DNA of 64,000 nucleotides from assembly GCF_014199295.1 (NCBI RefSeq), contig NZ_JACIJH010000002.1:1-64000 (forward strand). The letters are read 5' to 3'. The stretch comes from Sphingopyxis panaciterrulae (GTDB lineage: Bacteria > Pseudomonadota > Alphaproteobacteria > Sphingomonadales > Sphingomonadaceae). The notes under the pieces are model-generated. The model searched no databases. It was given only the letters and a program-made list of their open reading frames with translations, and was not told the DNA's origin. Below are positions 1 through 8,263 of the stretch, piece by piece (position 1 is the stretch's first letter; each line of letters opens with the position of its first letter). Position numbers and translations under genes: made by a program.

Positions 1-95
1 CGCAAGGCCATCTTCAACAAACCAGCATCATATTATCCGAAAAGGGGGTCCCTCTTCGACGCCGATCGGGGGTCCCTTTTGAACGCCGTTTGACA
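1..95 (-). mobile_element. Terminal segment of an IS21-like insertion sequence (partial)
   Basis: Read on the minus strand from 95, the sequence opens TGTCAAACGGCG and then carries two copies of a short motif built around AAAAGGGACCCCC and CGGCGTC, at about 67-89 and 43-66. Repeated blocks just inside a TG-starting end are typical of IS21-family termini. The transposase genes would lie left of the window and are not seen. The terminus lies inside the integrase reading frame and supplies its last 20 codons. The family call is from memory of such termini; no transposase is visible to confirm it. Confidence 0.55.
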
Positions 96-1352
96 GTCCA
101 GACGTTGTAGCTTCGCGCGCCCGGAGGTGAGCAATCGTTCGATCTCGTCGGAGGTCCGCTGAACTGCGAGCTTGAGGGCCTCGTCGATATGCACGTAATC
201 TTGTGTCACATTCTGTGAGGCGTGGCCCAACATCGCCCGGATAGTAAGTTCCGAAAACCCGAGGTCGCCCGCGACGCTCCCAAATGTGTGCCGCAGCGTG
301 TGCGGTGTCACCCCGCTGATATCCGCTAAGCCACAGACACGTTTCAAGCACTCGCTGGCCGCCGTAAATGGTCCGCTTCCGACGGCCGAGGGAAAGATGT
401 GCGGGTTTCCGGCAAGCTCCCCCTGCAATTGCACCACTCTGATCGCTGCGGGCCCGATGGCCCGGATCTGTGCGCCGCCCTTCGTGTCGGGAAAGGCCAC
501 ATAGCCACGATCTGCGTGCAGCCAGTGGCGCTGCATCGCTTGTGCTTCCTCGCGGCGATAGCCCGTCAACAACAGGGTACGCAGAACCCCGAGGGCCACA
601 GGATTCTCACCATTCGCCTCGGCATAGGCAATCGCCTTCCCGAGCAATTCGAGTTCCGTGACGCTAAGCCGACGCGTCTTCTTTTTTCCGGCGAGTTTCC
701 TCGCGCCATGGGTCGGGTGAACCTCCAGCAGGCCCTTGTGCTTGGCGTGCCCGATGATGGCCTGGAGCGTGCCAACGCACCGCCCGGCAACACCAGGGCC
801 ACCGGTCGCTTTTCCGCCACGCCCCCCGGTTCGCGGCTTCGCCGTCTTTCCGTTCTTTACGTCCGTCTGCATCTGCTCGACATCCGCTATCTTCAGATGC
901 TTGACCACGCGCTTTCCAAGCAAGGGAATGATGTGGGTCCGAATACGACTCTCGTCCATGTCGAGCGATGAAGACTTGATGGGAAGGTTCTTCCGGCCGA
1001 GGATATTTCCGGCGCGAGCTTCGGTGAGATACCAGTCGCACATCTCTGCGACCGTCATCGCGTTGCGCGACTGACGAGCCTCATCGGCCGGATCCTGCCC
1101 GACTATGACGGCGGCCAGCTTGAGCCGGGCGAGATCGCGCGCCTGTTCGACCGTAAGAACGCCAAAGCGACCGAGGTTCATCCGGCGCTGAATGCCCTCT
1201 GCATTGCGATACTGAACGATGAACGTTTTCAGGCCCGAGGGAAGGACGCGTAGCCCGAATCCTTTGATCTCGGTGTCCCAATAGATGAGCTGCTTCGAGG
1301 CCGGCGAAATGACCGCGTCGATCGTGCGTTTTGTCAACTTGCTCGTCGGCAT
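33..1352 (-). CDS. Tyrosine-type integrase (P4/DUF4102-like), 3' end replaced by IS sequence
   Basis: Site-specific recombinase of 439 residues as read. The N-terminal 90 residues resemble the DUF4102 arm-binding domain (DTEIKGFGLRV, GRFGVLTVEQAR). The catalytic domain is complete: Arg near 266 (TGYRREEA), H351-x2-R354 (HTLRHTFG), H376 (LGHAS) and nucleophile Y386 (TQDYVHID). The start lies about 180 bases from a tRNA-derived attachment site, as expected for a P4-like integrase. From residue 420 onward the codons come from the IS terminus at 1-95, so the native tail is lost, but this is beyond the catalytic Tyr and the enzyme may still work. Base composition is visibly less GC-rich than the following genes, fitting transfer. 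Confidence 0.9.
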   Translation of the reverse strand: MPTSKLTKRTIDAVISPASKQLIYWDTEIKGFGLRVLPSGLKTFIVQYRNAEGIQRRMNLGRFGVLTVEQARDLARLKLAAVIVGQDPADEARQSRNAMTVAEMCDWYLTEARAGNILGRKNLPIKSSSLDMDESRIRTHIIPLLGKRVVKHLKIADVEQMQTDVKNGKTAKPRTGGRGGKATGGPGVAGRCVGTLQAIIGHAKHKGLLEVHPTHGARKLAGKKKTRRLSVTELELLGKAIAYAEANGENPVALGVLRTLLLTGYRREEAQAMQRHWLHADRGYVAFPDTKGGAQIRAIGPAAIRVVQLQGELAGNPHIFPSAVGSGPFTAASECLKRVCGLADISGVTPHTLRHTFGSVAGDLGFSELTIRAMLGHASQNVTQDYVHIDEALKLAVQRTSDEIERLLTSGRAKLQRLDCQTAFKRDPRSASKRDPLFG

Positions 1353-1531
1353 GCTCTCAATCCTCTTGCTGACAAAATCTCGAATCGAGGCATTGTCAGC
1401 AAATTGTCAGCGCTGTACGGCGTTTCAGCGGCTAGGCTAGGATAGGGCGCCGCAGCGATAATCTCAAGAAAATAAGCAATTATAGGGCGGTAGCGTAGAA
1501 AAAGAAGCAGCCGAAGAGGGTCGCGTTCAAG

Positions 1532-1576
1532 TTGCCAAGGTTGGGGTCGAGGGTTCGAATCCCTTCGCCCGCTCCA
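1532..1576 (+). other. Attachment site: 3' half of a tRNA-Gly(GCC) gene
   Basis: The segment holds an anticodon loop TTGCCAA, the 3' strand of the anticodon stem, a T arm (GAGGG, TTCGAAT, CCCTT), the acceptor strand CGCCCGC, U73 and an encoded CCA end. The 5' half of a tRNA-Gly is absent: the bases before 1532 neither pair with GGTTG nor contain a matching GCGGGCG start. This is the duplicated 3' half left when an element integrates into a tRNA gene. The intact gene should lie left of the window at the other end of the element. Chromosomal sequence resumes at about 1577. Confidence 0.8.
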
Positions 1577-1609
1577 GTTTTTCCGTAAATTGCGATCCGT
1601 CGAGCGGCC

Positions 1610-2107
1610 CTAGGCCGTATCGCGCGCGCCTGTGCGGTCGATCAGGCCGGCGTCGAGCAGCGGCGCGGCGTCGATGTCGGCGGCGCCCAGCAGCGCCGCC
1701 AGCCGTTCGGTGCCGGCGAGGATCATGGCCTGCTCCCACGCGGGAAGTGCCGCGAAACGGTGCGCGAAGATTTCCTGCAGCATGTCCGGTGCGTCGGCGA
1801 GCCGTTGGCGGCCTTCGGCGGTCGCATCGAGGAAGATCTGCCGCTTGTCGCGGTCACTGCGCCGCCGCGTGACGAGGCCCAGCGCGACGAGTCGGTCGGT
1901 GATGGCGGTGATCGTCGCGTGGCTGAATTGCAGGCGCTGGGCGATCGACCCGGGCGTCACCGCGTCGCGCGCCTCGACCTCGCGCAGGACGAGCAGTTGC
2001 GACGGCGTCAGTCCCGTCGCCGCGGCCAGCTTGCGGCTGCCGCGGTCGGTCGCGCGCAGGATGCGCCGCAGGGCCTTCAGGGTCGCATTGGCAATCTCGG
2101 TCTGCAT
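1610..2107 (-). CDS. MarR-family regulator, probable EctR of the ectoine operon
   Basis: A 165-residue winged-helix regulator. The MarR core is clear: LTPSQLLVLREVEARD (about 33-48), the recognition region SIAQRLQFSHATITAITDRLVALGLVTRR (about 54-82) and the wing RSDRDKRQIFLDATAEGR. It is transcribed away from ectA across a 220-base gap containing a small inverted repeat and a promoter-like sequence. MarR-type EctR repressors next to ectABC are known in other bacteria, so control of this operon is the obvious inference. The ligand or stress signal cannot be read from the sequence. Recent gene transfer is possible because it borders an integration site. Confidence 0.85.
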   Translation of the reverse strand: MQTEIANATLKALRRILRATDRGSRKLAAATGLTPSQLLVLREVEARDAVTPGSIAQRLQFSHATITAITDRLVALGLVTRRRSDRDKRQIFLDATAEGRQRLADAPDMLQEIFAHRFAALPAWEQAMILAGTERLAALLGAADIDAAPLLDAGLIDRTGARDTA

Positions 2108-2174
2108 GCCTCCTGTTAGCGGCAGGAGAGGGCGGCACCAATCCCATAATGGTGGGCGGATTTCCGGGACTATA

Positions 2175-2235
2175 TTTCAATATGTGAAACATAATTCGGT
2201 ACAGGGGTTGATTGCCGCACGACAATCCGTATGTT
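2175..2235 (+). promoter_or_regulatory. Candidate MarR operator and ectA promoter
   Basis: TTTCA (2175-2179) and TGAAA (2185-2189) form an inverted repeat with a 5-base spacer in an AT-rich patch, the only such patch between the MarR gene and ectA. About 20 bases downstream, TTGATT (2208-2213) and TATGTT (2230-2235) are spaced 16 bases apart and could be a sigma70-type promoter reading toward ectA. This is pattern reading only. Confidence 0.35.
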
Positions 2236-2327
2236 TTTGGCCCAATATTTTTCGGACTCGCCGCCATGGCGCAGCAATATATTTCAGGAGATGAACGATA
2301 CTCGATCGGCAACAGGACGATGACCCC

Positions 2328-2879
2328 TTGCCCTCGGAAACCTTTTCGAAGGATGCGCCGGCTGCAACGCCCGGTCTGCACTTGCGCAAGCCTGTCGCCG
2401 CCGACGGGCCGGCGATCACCGCGCTGATCGCGCGCTGTCCGCCGCTCGACCGCAACTCCGCCTATTGCAACCTGGTCCAGTGCGCGCATTTCGCCGACCA
2501 GTGCATCGTCGCGGAGACGGGCGCGCGCATCGTCGGCTGGGTGTCGGGGCACCGTCCGCCGTCCGACCCCGGCGCCTTTTTCGTCTGGCAGGTCGCGGTC
2601 GCGGCCGAAGGGCGGGGCAAGGGGCTGGCCGGCCGCATGATCCGGGCGCTGCTCGCCCGCCCGGCGCAGCGCGACGCGACCTGGCTGACGACCACCGTCA
2701 CCGACGACAACGACGCGTCCTGGGCCTTGTTCCGCGGCCTCGCACGCGATTGGGACGCGCCGCTGGAACGCAGCGTCCTGTTCGACCGCGACGTCCATTT
2801 CGCCGGCGCCCACGCCACCGAATATCAGGCCCGCATCGGTCCGCTCGACCACCGCAAGATTCAGACAGAACAGGGATAA
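2328..2879 (+). CDS. ectA: L-2,4-diaminobutyrate N-acetyltransferase EctA
   Basis: Second enzyme of ectoine synthesis: it acetylates L-2,4-diaminobutyrate to N-gamma-acetyl-diaminobutyrate using acetyl-CoA. The 183-residue protein is a GNAT-fold enzyme with the EctA signature LDRNSAYCNL (about 40-49) and the acetyl-CoA loop EGRGKGLAGRMI (about 94-105). No ATG or GTG lies in frame at the right place; TTG at 2328 with AGGA ten bases upstream gives the expected N-terminal length. It is the first gene of a same-strand run through ectB, ectC, ectD and ask_ect, and stops three bases before ectB. The TTG start may keep expression low. Confidence 0.93.
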   Translation: MPSETFSKDAPAATPGLHLRKPVAADGPAITALIARCPPLDRNSAYCNLVQCAHFADQCIVAETGARIVGWVSGHRPPSDPGAFFVWQVAVAAEGRGKGLAGRMIRALLARPAQRDATWLTTTVTDDNDASWALFRGLARDWDAPLERSVLFDRDVHFAGAHATEYQARIGPLDHRKIQTEQG

Positions 2880-2882
2880 TCC

Positions 2883-4187
2883 ATGACCATGACACCCCAG
2901 CCGTCCGGCGCGATTCCGGACCGGAGCATCTATGAACGCCGCGAATCGGGGGTCCGCAGCTATGCCCGGTCGATGCCGCGCCAGTTCGACAAGGCAACCG
3001 ACGTGTGGATGCACGACAATCGCGGCGGCCGCTATCTCGATTTCCTGTCGGGCTGTTCCACGCTCAACTATGGCCACAACCATCCGGTGCTGAAGCAGGC
3101 GCTGCTCGACTATATCGCCGACGACGGCATCGCCCACGGGCTCGACCTCCACACCGACGCGAAGGCGGCCTTTCTCGAAACCTATGAGGCGTTGATCCTG
3201 AAACCGCGCGGGCTCGACTATCGCGTGATGTTCACCGGTCCCACCGGCACCAACGCGGTCGAGGCGGCGATCAAGCTGGCGCGCAAGGTCACGGGGCGCG
3301 AGATGGTCGTCGCCTTCACCAACGGCTTTCACGGCATGACGCTGGGCGCGCTCGCCTGCACCGGCAACGCCGCCAAGCGCGGCGGCGCCGGGGTGCCGCT
3401 CAGCCATGTCAGCCACGAACCCTATGACGGCTATTACGGCCCCGATGTCGATACCGCCGACCTGCTCGAGCAACGGCTCGCCGACCCGTCGAGCGGCCTC
3501 GACGCGCCCGCCGCGATCCTCGTCGAAACGGTGCAGGGAGAGGGGGGGCTCAACGCCGCCTCGCCCGCATGGCTGGGCCGCATCGCCGCGCTCGCGAAGG
3601 CGCATGGCGCGCTGCTCATCGTCGACGATATTCAGGCGGGCTGCGGCCGCGCCGGCTCCTTCTTCAGCTTCGAAGGCATGGGTTTCACCCCCGACATCGT
3701 CACCCAGGCGAAGTCGCTGTCGGGCATGGGCCTGCCCTTCGCGCTGACCCTGTTCCGCCCCGAACTCGACCGATGGTCGCCGGGCGAGCACAACGGCACC
3801 TTCCGCGGCAACAACCACGCCTTCGTCACCGCGACCGCCGCGTTGCGCCATTTCTGGGGCGACGAATCGTTCGCGGCGGACATCGCGCGCCGCGGCGAAC
3901 TGCTTGCAACGCGTCTCGACGCGATGGCGGCCGAGCACGGCTTCGAAACCCGCGGCCGCGGCATGATGCGCGGCATCAATGTCGGTTCGGGCGAACTGGC
4001 CGATGCGGTGACGGCCGCCTGCTTCGACGCGGGGCTGATCATCGAGACCAGCGGCGCGCACGGCGAGGTCGTCAAGATCCTCGCCCCGCTCATCATCGAC
4101 GACGCGCTGCTCGCGAGCGGCCTCGACATTCTCGAAACCCGACTGCGCGAGGCGGTGGCCGACGATTTCGCCGTCGCCGCCGAATAA
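2883..4187 (+). CDS. ectB: Diaminobutyrate--2-oxoglutarate transaminase EctB
   Basis: Converts L-aspartate-beta-semialdehyde and glutamate to L-2,4-diaminobutyrate and 2-oxoglutarate, the committing step to ectoine. At 434 residues it is a class III PLP aminotransferase: phosphate-binding [16 protein letters not shown] (about 119-134), cofactor Asp in [11 protein letters not shown] (D249) and Schiff-base Lys K277 in [26 protein letters not shown] near the N-terminus is typical of EctB. It lies between ectA and ectC, with 25 bases to ectC. Confidence 0.96.
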   Translation: MTMTPQPSGAIPDRSIYERRESGVRSYARSMPRQFDKATDVWMHDNRGGRYLDFLSGCSTLNYGHNHPVLKQALLDYIADDGIAHGLDLHTDAKAAFLETYEALILKPRGLDYRVMFTGPTGTNAVEAAIKLARKVTGREMVVAFTNGFHGMTLGALACTGNAAKRGGAGVPLSHVSHEPYDGYYGPDVDTADLLEQRLADPSSGLDAPAAILVETVQGEGGLNAASPAWLGRIAALAKAHGALLIVDDIQAGCGRAGSFFSFEGMGFTPDIVTQAKSLSGMGLPFALTLFRPELDRWSPGEHNGTFRGNNHAFVTATAALRHFWGDESFAADIARRGELLATRLDAMAAEHGFETRGRGMMRGINVGSGELADAVTAACFDAGLIIETSGAHGEVVKILAPLIIDDALLASGLDILETRLREAVADDFAVAAE

Positions 4188-4212
4188 GCGCCCCACAGAC
4201 AGGAGACGATCC

Positions 4213-4614
4213 ATGCTCATCCGCAATCTCGGCGATATCCGCAAATCCGACCGCAACGTCCGTTCGAACGGCTGGGTCAGCGCCCGCCTGCTGCTCAAGG
4301 ACGACAATATGGGCTTCTCGTTCCACGTCACGACGATGTTCGCCGGCGAGGAATTGACGATGCACTATCAGAACCATCTCGAGGCGGTGCTGGTGCTCAA
4401 GGGCACCGGCACGATCGAGGATCTTGCGACCGGCGAGGTCCACAAGCTGCGACCCGGCGTGATGTACGCGCTCAACGACCATGACCGCCACATCGTGCGG
4501 CCGGAAACCGACATATTGACCGCCTGCGTGTTCAATCCGCCGGTCACCGGCCGGGAAGTGCATGACGAGAACGGCGCCTATCCGGCCGAGGCCGATCTCG
4601 CCGCCGCCGAGTGA
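4213..4614 (+). CDS. ectC: L-ectoine synthase EctC
   Basis: Closes the ring of N-gamma-acetyl-diaminobutyrate to give ectoine, releasing water. The 133-residue protein is a cupin-fold enzyme of normal family length. Residues matching the known metal ligands of EctC are present at E57, Y85 and H93, and the stretch [16 protein letters not shown] (about 51-66) is characteristic. AGGAGA lies just before the ATG. The next gene, ectD, begins 26 bases after the stop. Confidence 0.96.
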   Translation: MLIRNLGDIRKSDRNVRSNGWVSARLLLKDDNMGFSFHVTTMFAGEELTMHYQNHLEAVLVLKGTGTIEDLATGEVHKLRPGVMYALNDHDRHIVRPETDILTACVFNPPVTGREVHDENGAYPAEADLAAAE

Positions 4615-4640
4615 CTCCGCCAACCACGGAAGGACGTCCC

Positions 4641-5561
4641 GTGAAAGACCTCTATCCATCGCGGCAGGCGGCGAATGCCGGGCTGCTGCCGCGTCTCGAC
4701 CCCGTCGTCCATGGCGACTGGACCCCGAACGCCCCGATCGGCGAAGCGCAATGCGCGCAGTTCGACCGCGACGGCTATCTCGTGCTCGAAGACCTCTTCT
4801 CGGAGGCCGAGGTCGCGCATCTGCAGGCGGCGGCGGGCCGGCTGCTCGCCGATCCCGCCGCGCTCGACGCGGAAACGATCGTCGCCGAGCCGCAGAGCCG
4901 CGAAATCCGCTCGATCTTCGAGATCCACCGCCAAAGCGACGCGATGGCCCGCCTCGCGTCTGACGCGCGGCTCGCCGAGGTCGCGCGCTTCCTGCTCGGC
5001 GATCGGGTCTATATCCACCAGTCGCGCCTGAACTACAAACCCGGCTTCAAGGGCAAGGAATTCTATTGGCACAGCGACTTCGAGACCTGGCATGTCGAGG
5101 ACGGCATGCCGCGGATGCGCGCGCTGTCGATGTCGGTGCTGCTCGCCGAGAACACGCCGCACAACGGGCCGCTGATGGTCATTCCGGGGTCGCACCGCAC
5201 TTATCTCACCTGCGTCGGCGAGACGCCCGACGATCATTATCTGAGCTCGCTCAAGCGCCAGGAATATGGCGTTCCCGACGAGGACCACCTCGCCGAACTG
5301 GCGCACCGGCACGGCATCGTCGCGCCGACGGGCAAGCCCGGCACGGTCATCCTGTTCGACTGCAATCTGATGCACGGGTCGAACGGCAACATCACGCCTT
5401 TCCCGCGCGCCAATGCCTTTCTCGTCTATAATGCGGTGAGCAACCGGCTGGAGGCGCCCTTCGGCGTCGACAAGCCGCGCCCCTGGTTCCTCGCCCATCG
5501 CGGCGATCCCGAGCCGCTGACGGTTGCGTGCGGCCCGCTTGCCGAAGCGGTGCCGGCATGA
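4641..5561 (+). CDS. ectD: Ectoine 5-hydroxylase EctD
   Basis: Fe(II)/2-oxoglutarate dioxygenase that converts ectoine to 5-hydroxyectoine. With the GTG at 4641, preceded by GGAAGGA six bases away, the protein is 306 residues and its iron ligands are H144, D146 (FYWHSDFETWH) and H245 (LMHGSNGN). These are exactly the positions known for Sphingopyxis alaskensis EctD, which settles the start against an in-frame GTG at 4611 that overlaps the ectC stop. The PGSHRTY stretch (about 182-188) is also typical. The stop overlaps the start of the aspartate kinase gene (ATGA). Confidence 0.96.
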   Translation: MKDLYPSRQAANAGLLPRLDPVVHGDWTPNAPIGEAQCAQFDRDGYLVLEDLFSEAEVAHLQAAAGRLLADPAALDAETIVAEPQSREIRSIFEIHRQSDAMARLASDARLAEVARFLLGDRVYIHQSRLNYKPGFKGKEFYWHSDFETWHVEDGMPRMRALSMSVLLAENTPHNGPLMVIPGSHRTYLTCVGETPDDHYLSSLKRQEYGVPDEDHLAELAHRHGIVAPTGKPGTVILFDCNLMHGSNGNITPFPRANAFLVYNAVSNRLEAPFGVDKPRPWFLAHRGDPEPLTVACGPLAEAVPA

Positions 5562-7000
5562 ACGGGCGTCACAGCGTCGAGAAGGTCGGCGGCACCTCCA
5601 TGGCCGCGACCGCGACCCTGTTCGACAATGTGCTGATCGCGGGACGCTCGGGCGCCGACCTCTACAACCGCATCTTCGTCGTCTCGGCCTATGCCGGGAT
5701 GACCGACCTGCTGCTCGAGAACAAGAAGAGCGGCGAGCCCGGCGTCTATGGCCATTTCGTCGACGACGACGATGCCGAGGCGTGGCGCACGGCGATGGAG
5801 CGGGTGCGCGCGGCGATGCACGCCCGCAACGCGGAGATGTTCGCGCGCCCGGACAGTCGCGCCGAGGCCGACCGCTTCGTCGGTGCGCGCATCGACGCGG
5901 TGGCCGCCTGCCTCGACGACCTCGCGCGATTGCGCAGCCACGGGCGCTTCAGCCTGAAGGATCAGCTCGTGACCGTGCGCGAACTGCTCGCCGGTATCGG
6001 CGAGGCGCACAGCGCGCACAGCACCGCGCTGTTGCTGCGCGACCGCGACGTCGACGCGCGCTTCGTCGACCTGACCTTGTGGGACGAAGACGACATGCGC
6101 AGCCTCGACGCGCGGATCGAGGAGGCGTTCGCCGCGATCGACCTGGGCGCCGTCCTGCCGATCGTCACCGGCTATGCCGGCTGCGAGGGCGGCATGGTGC
6201 GCCGCTATGCGCGCGGCTACACCGAAATGACCTTTTCGCGCATCGCGGTGCTGACCGGCGCGCGCGAGGCGATCATCCACAAGGAGTTCCACCTGTCGAG
6301 CGCCGATCCGAAGCTGGTCGGCGCGGACAGGGCGCGCAAGATCGGCCGCACCAATTACGACGTCGCCGACCAGCTCGCCAATCTGGGCATGGAGGCGATC
6401 CATCCGGGCGCCGGGCGCGGTCTGCGCCAGTCGGGCATCCCGCTGCGCGTGCGCAACAGCTTCGACCGCGAGGATGCGGGGACGCTCGTCACCGGCGACT
6501 ATGTCTCCGACGTCCCGCGCGTCGAGATCGTCACCGGGCTCAGCCAGATGCAGGCGCTGCAATTCTTCGAACAGGACATGGTCGGGGTGAAGGGCTATGA
6601 CGCCGCGATCCTCGACGCGCTGACCCGCCACAAGCTGTGGATCGTCAGCAAATCGTCGAACGCCAACACCATCACCCATTATCTGTCGGCCGGCGCCGCC
6701 GCGGTGAACCGGGCGGTCGCCGAATTGCAGGACCGCTATCCCGACGCCGCGATCACCGCGCAGCCGGTCGCGATGGTGTCGGTGATCGGCAGCGACATCT
6801 CGCGCCCCGGCCTCGTCCCCGACGCACTGCGCGCGCTGGGCGACGCCGGGGTGGCGATGATCGCGATGCAGCACCAGATCCGCAACGTCGACGTGCAGTT
6901 CCTCGTCGCGCCGCACGATTTCGATGCCGCGGTGCGTGCGCTGCACAAGGTGCTGGTCGAGGATGGAGAGGCGCTCGCGGAGGATCGGCGCGCCGCCTGA
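5558..7000 (+). CDS. ask_ect: Ectoine-pathway aspartate kinase Ask_Ect
   Basis: Phosphorylates L-aspartate to supply aspartyl phosphate, the precursor of the semialdehyde used by EctB. The 480-residue protein begins with the kinase signature VEKVGGTSM, holds an amino-acid-kinase domain through about residue 300, and ends in ACT-type regulatory segments (VTGLSQMQALQFFEQDMVG; ISRPGLVPDALRALGDAGVAMIAMQHQIRNVDVQF). Specialised kinases of this type follow ectABC(D) in many alphaproteobacteria and are thought to escape the lysine/threonine feedback that limits the housekeeping enzyme. ATGA overlap with ectD indicates coupled translation. Confidence 0.93.
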   Translation: MNGRHSVEKVGGTSMAATATLFDNVLIAGRSGADLYNRIFVVSAYAGMTDLLLENKKSGEPGVYGHFVDDDDAEAWRTAMERVRAAMHARNAEMFARPDSRAEADRFVGARIDAVAACLDDLARLRSHGRFSLKDQLVTVRELLAGIGEAHSAHSTALLLRDRDVDARFVDLTLWDEDDMRSLDARIEEAFAAIDLGAVLPIVTGYAGCEGGMVRRYARGYTEMTFSRIAVLTGAREAIIHKEFHLSSADPKLVGADRARKIGRTNYDVADQLANLGMEAIHPGAGRGLRQSGIPLRVRNSFDREDAGTLVTGDYVSDVPRVEIVTGLSQMQALQFFEQDMVGVKGYDAAILDALTRHKLWIVSKSSNANTITHYLSAGAAAVNRAVAELQDRYPDAAITAQPVAMVSVIGSDISRPGLVPDALRALGDAGVAMIAMQHQIRNVDVQFLVAPHDFDAAVRALHKVLVEDGEALAEDRRAA

Positions 7001-7012
7001 CGCCGCCCGCCC

Positions 7013-8263
7013 ATGCTCGCCTCGATCCGCCCGGTCCAAAGCCTGCTGATCGCCATCTTCGTGATGATGGCGGGCAGCGGCTTCCTGTCGACGCTGATCG
7101 GCCTCAGGCTCGAACGCGCGGGCAGCGGCACCATGGTCATCGGCCTCGTCGCCACCGCCTATTTCGTCGGCCTCGTCGTCGGCGCGCTGCGCGCCGGGAG
7201 CGTGGTGCGGCGGGTCGGCCACATCCGCGCCTTCGCCGCATTCGTCGCGCTGCTTTCGGCCAGCACCCTCGCCTATGCGCTGGTCCGCCATCCGCTGCCG
7301 TGGGGCGCGTTGCGCCTGATCGACGGCATCTGCGTCGCGGGGGTGTTCGTCTGTCTGGAAAGCTGGCTGGGCGACCGGGCCGAGGCGGGCACGCGCGGCA
7401 CGATCCTCGCCTCCTACATGGTCGCCCTCTATTCGGGGCAGGCGATCGGCCAGTTGCTGCTGCGCTCGGGCGGCGGCGTCGCGCCGCATGTGCCGTTCGA
7501 AATCGCCTCGATCCTGATCTCGCTCGCGATCCTGCCGGTCTGCCTGACGCGCAGCGCAGCGCCGACATTCGCCGAAGCCGCCTCGCTGCCGCTGCGCCGC
7601 CTGTTCGCCGCCTCGCCGCTCGGCGTCGTCGGCGCCGGGATCACCGGGCTGCTGCTTGGCGCCTTCTACGGCCTCGCCGCCATCTATGCGCGGCGGCTCG
7701 GGCTCAGCCTCGCCCAGACCGCGACCTTCATGACGGTGGTGATCCTCGGCGGGGTGGCGCTGCAATGGCCGCTCGGGCGCCTGTCCGACCGCTACGATCG
7801 CCGCCGCGTCATCGTCGGCGGCTTCGCGCTGACGCTCGGCGTCAGCATCGCGCTGGCGATGCAGCCCACGGGGGCGCTGCTGCTCGCGCTGGGCTTCGCC
7901 TTCGGCGGGCTCAGCTTCGCGCTCTATCCGCTCAGCGTCGCCCACGCCAACGACCGGCTGCTGCCGTCGGAGCGCGTGACCGCGAGCGGGCAGCTCGTCC
8001 TCCTCTATTCCGCCGGCGCGGCGCTCGGCCCGCTCGGTGCGGCGGCGGCGATGACGCGCGCGGGTGCGGGCGGGCTCTTCCTCTTCATCGCGCTCGCCGC
8101 CGGCGCGATGCTCGTTTTCAGCCTCTGGCGCCTCGCGGCGACCGATGCGGTGCCGGGCGAGGCGCAGCAGGATTTCCAGATCCTGCCGCGCACGACGCCG
8201 ACCGCGGCGCTGCTCGATCCCGCCGCCGACCCCGACGATTCCCAGCAACAGGTGACGACATGA
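7013..8263 (+). CDS. MFS transporter, YcaD-like
   Basis: A 416-residue inner-membrane protein with about 12 hydrophobic segments from residue 8 onward. It contains the MFS loop motif between helices 2 and 3 in a diverged form (GALRAGSVVRRVGHIRAFA) and a second copy, GRLSDRYDRRRVIVGG, between helices 8 and 9. It lies 12 bases after ask_ect and overlaps the following ProP-like gene by an ATGA, so it is part of the ectoine transcription unit. Substrate unknown; its place suggests export or recycling of ectoines, which is inference only. Confidence 0.8.
   Translation: MLASIRPVQSLLIAIFVMMAGSGFLSTLIGLRLERAGSGTMVIGLVATAYFVGLVVGALRAGSVVRRVGHIRAFAAFVALLSASTLAYALVRHPLPWGALRLIDGICVAGVFVCLESWLGDRAEAGTRGTILASYMVALYSGQAIGQLLLRSGGGVAPHVPFEIASILISLAILPVCLTRSAAPTFAEAASLPLRRLFAASPLGVVGAGITGLLLGAFYGLAAIYARRLGLSLAQTATFMTVVILGGVALQWPLGRLSDRYDRRRVIVGGFALTLGVSIALAMQPTGALLLALGFAFGGLSFALYPLSVAHANDRLLPSERVTASGQLVLLYSAGAALGPLGAAAAMTRAGAGGLFLFIALAAGAMLVFSLWRLAATDAVPGEAQQDFQILPRTTPTAALLDPAADPDDSQQQVTT

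Noticed and set aside
1490..1576. An intact tRNA-Gly gene
   Set aside because: The 5' acceptor strand, D arm and 5' side of the anticodon stem are missing; only the 3' half fits.
1854..4331. An 825-codon minus-strand frame across the ectoine genes
   Set aside because: It is the antisense of ectA, ectB and part of ectC, is extremely Arg/Ala/Gly-rich and has no recognisable domain: a by-product of high GC.
5426..8248. A 940-codon minus-strand frame opposite ask_ect and the first MFS gene
   Set aside because: Low-complexity composition and complete overlap with two well-supported genes.
6637..8259. A long N-terminal extension of the ProP-like transporter
   Set aside because: The upstream part is an off-frame reading of the aspartate kinase and MFS genes; the true start is the ATG overlapping the previous stop.
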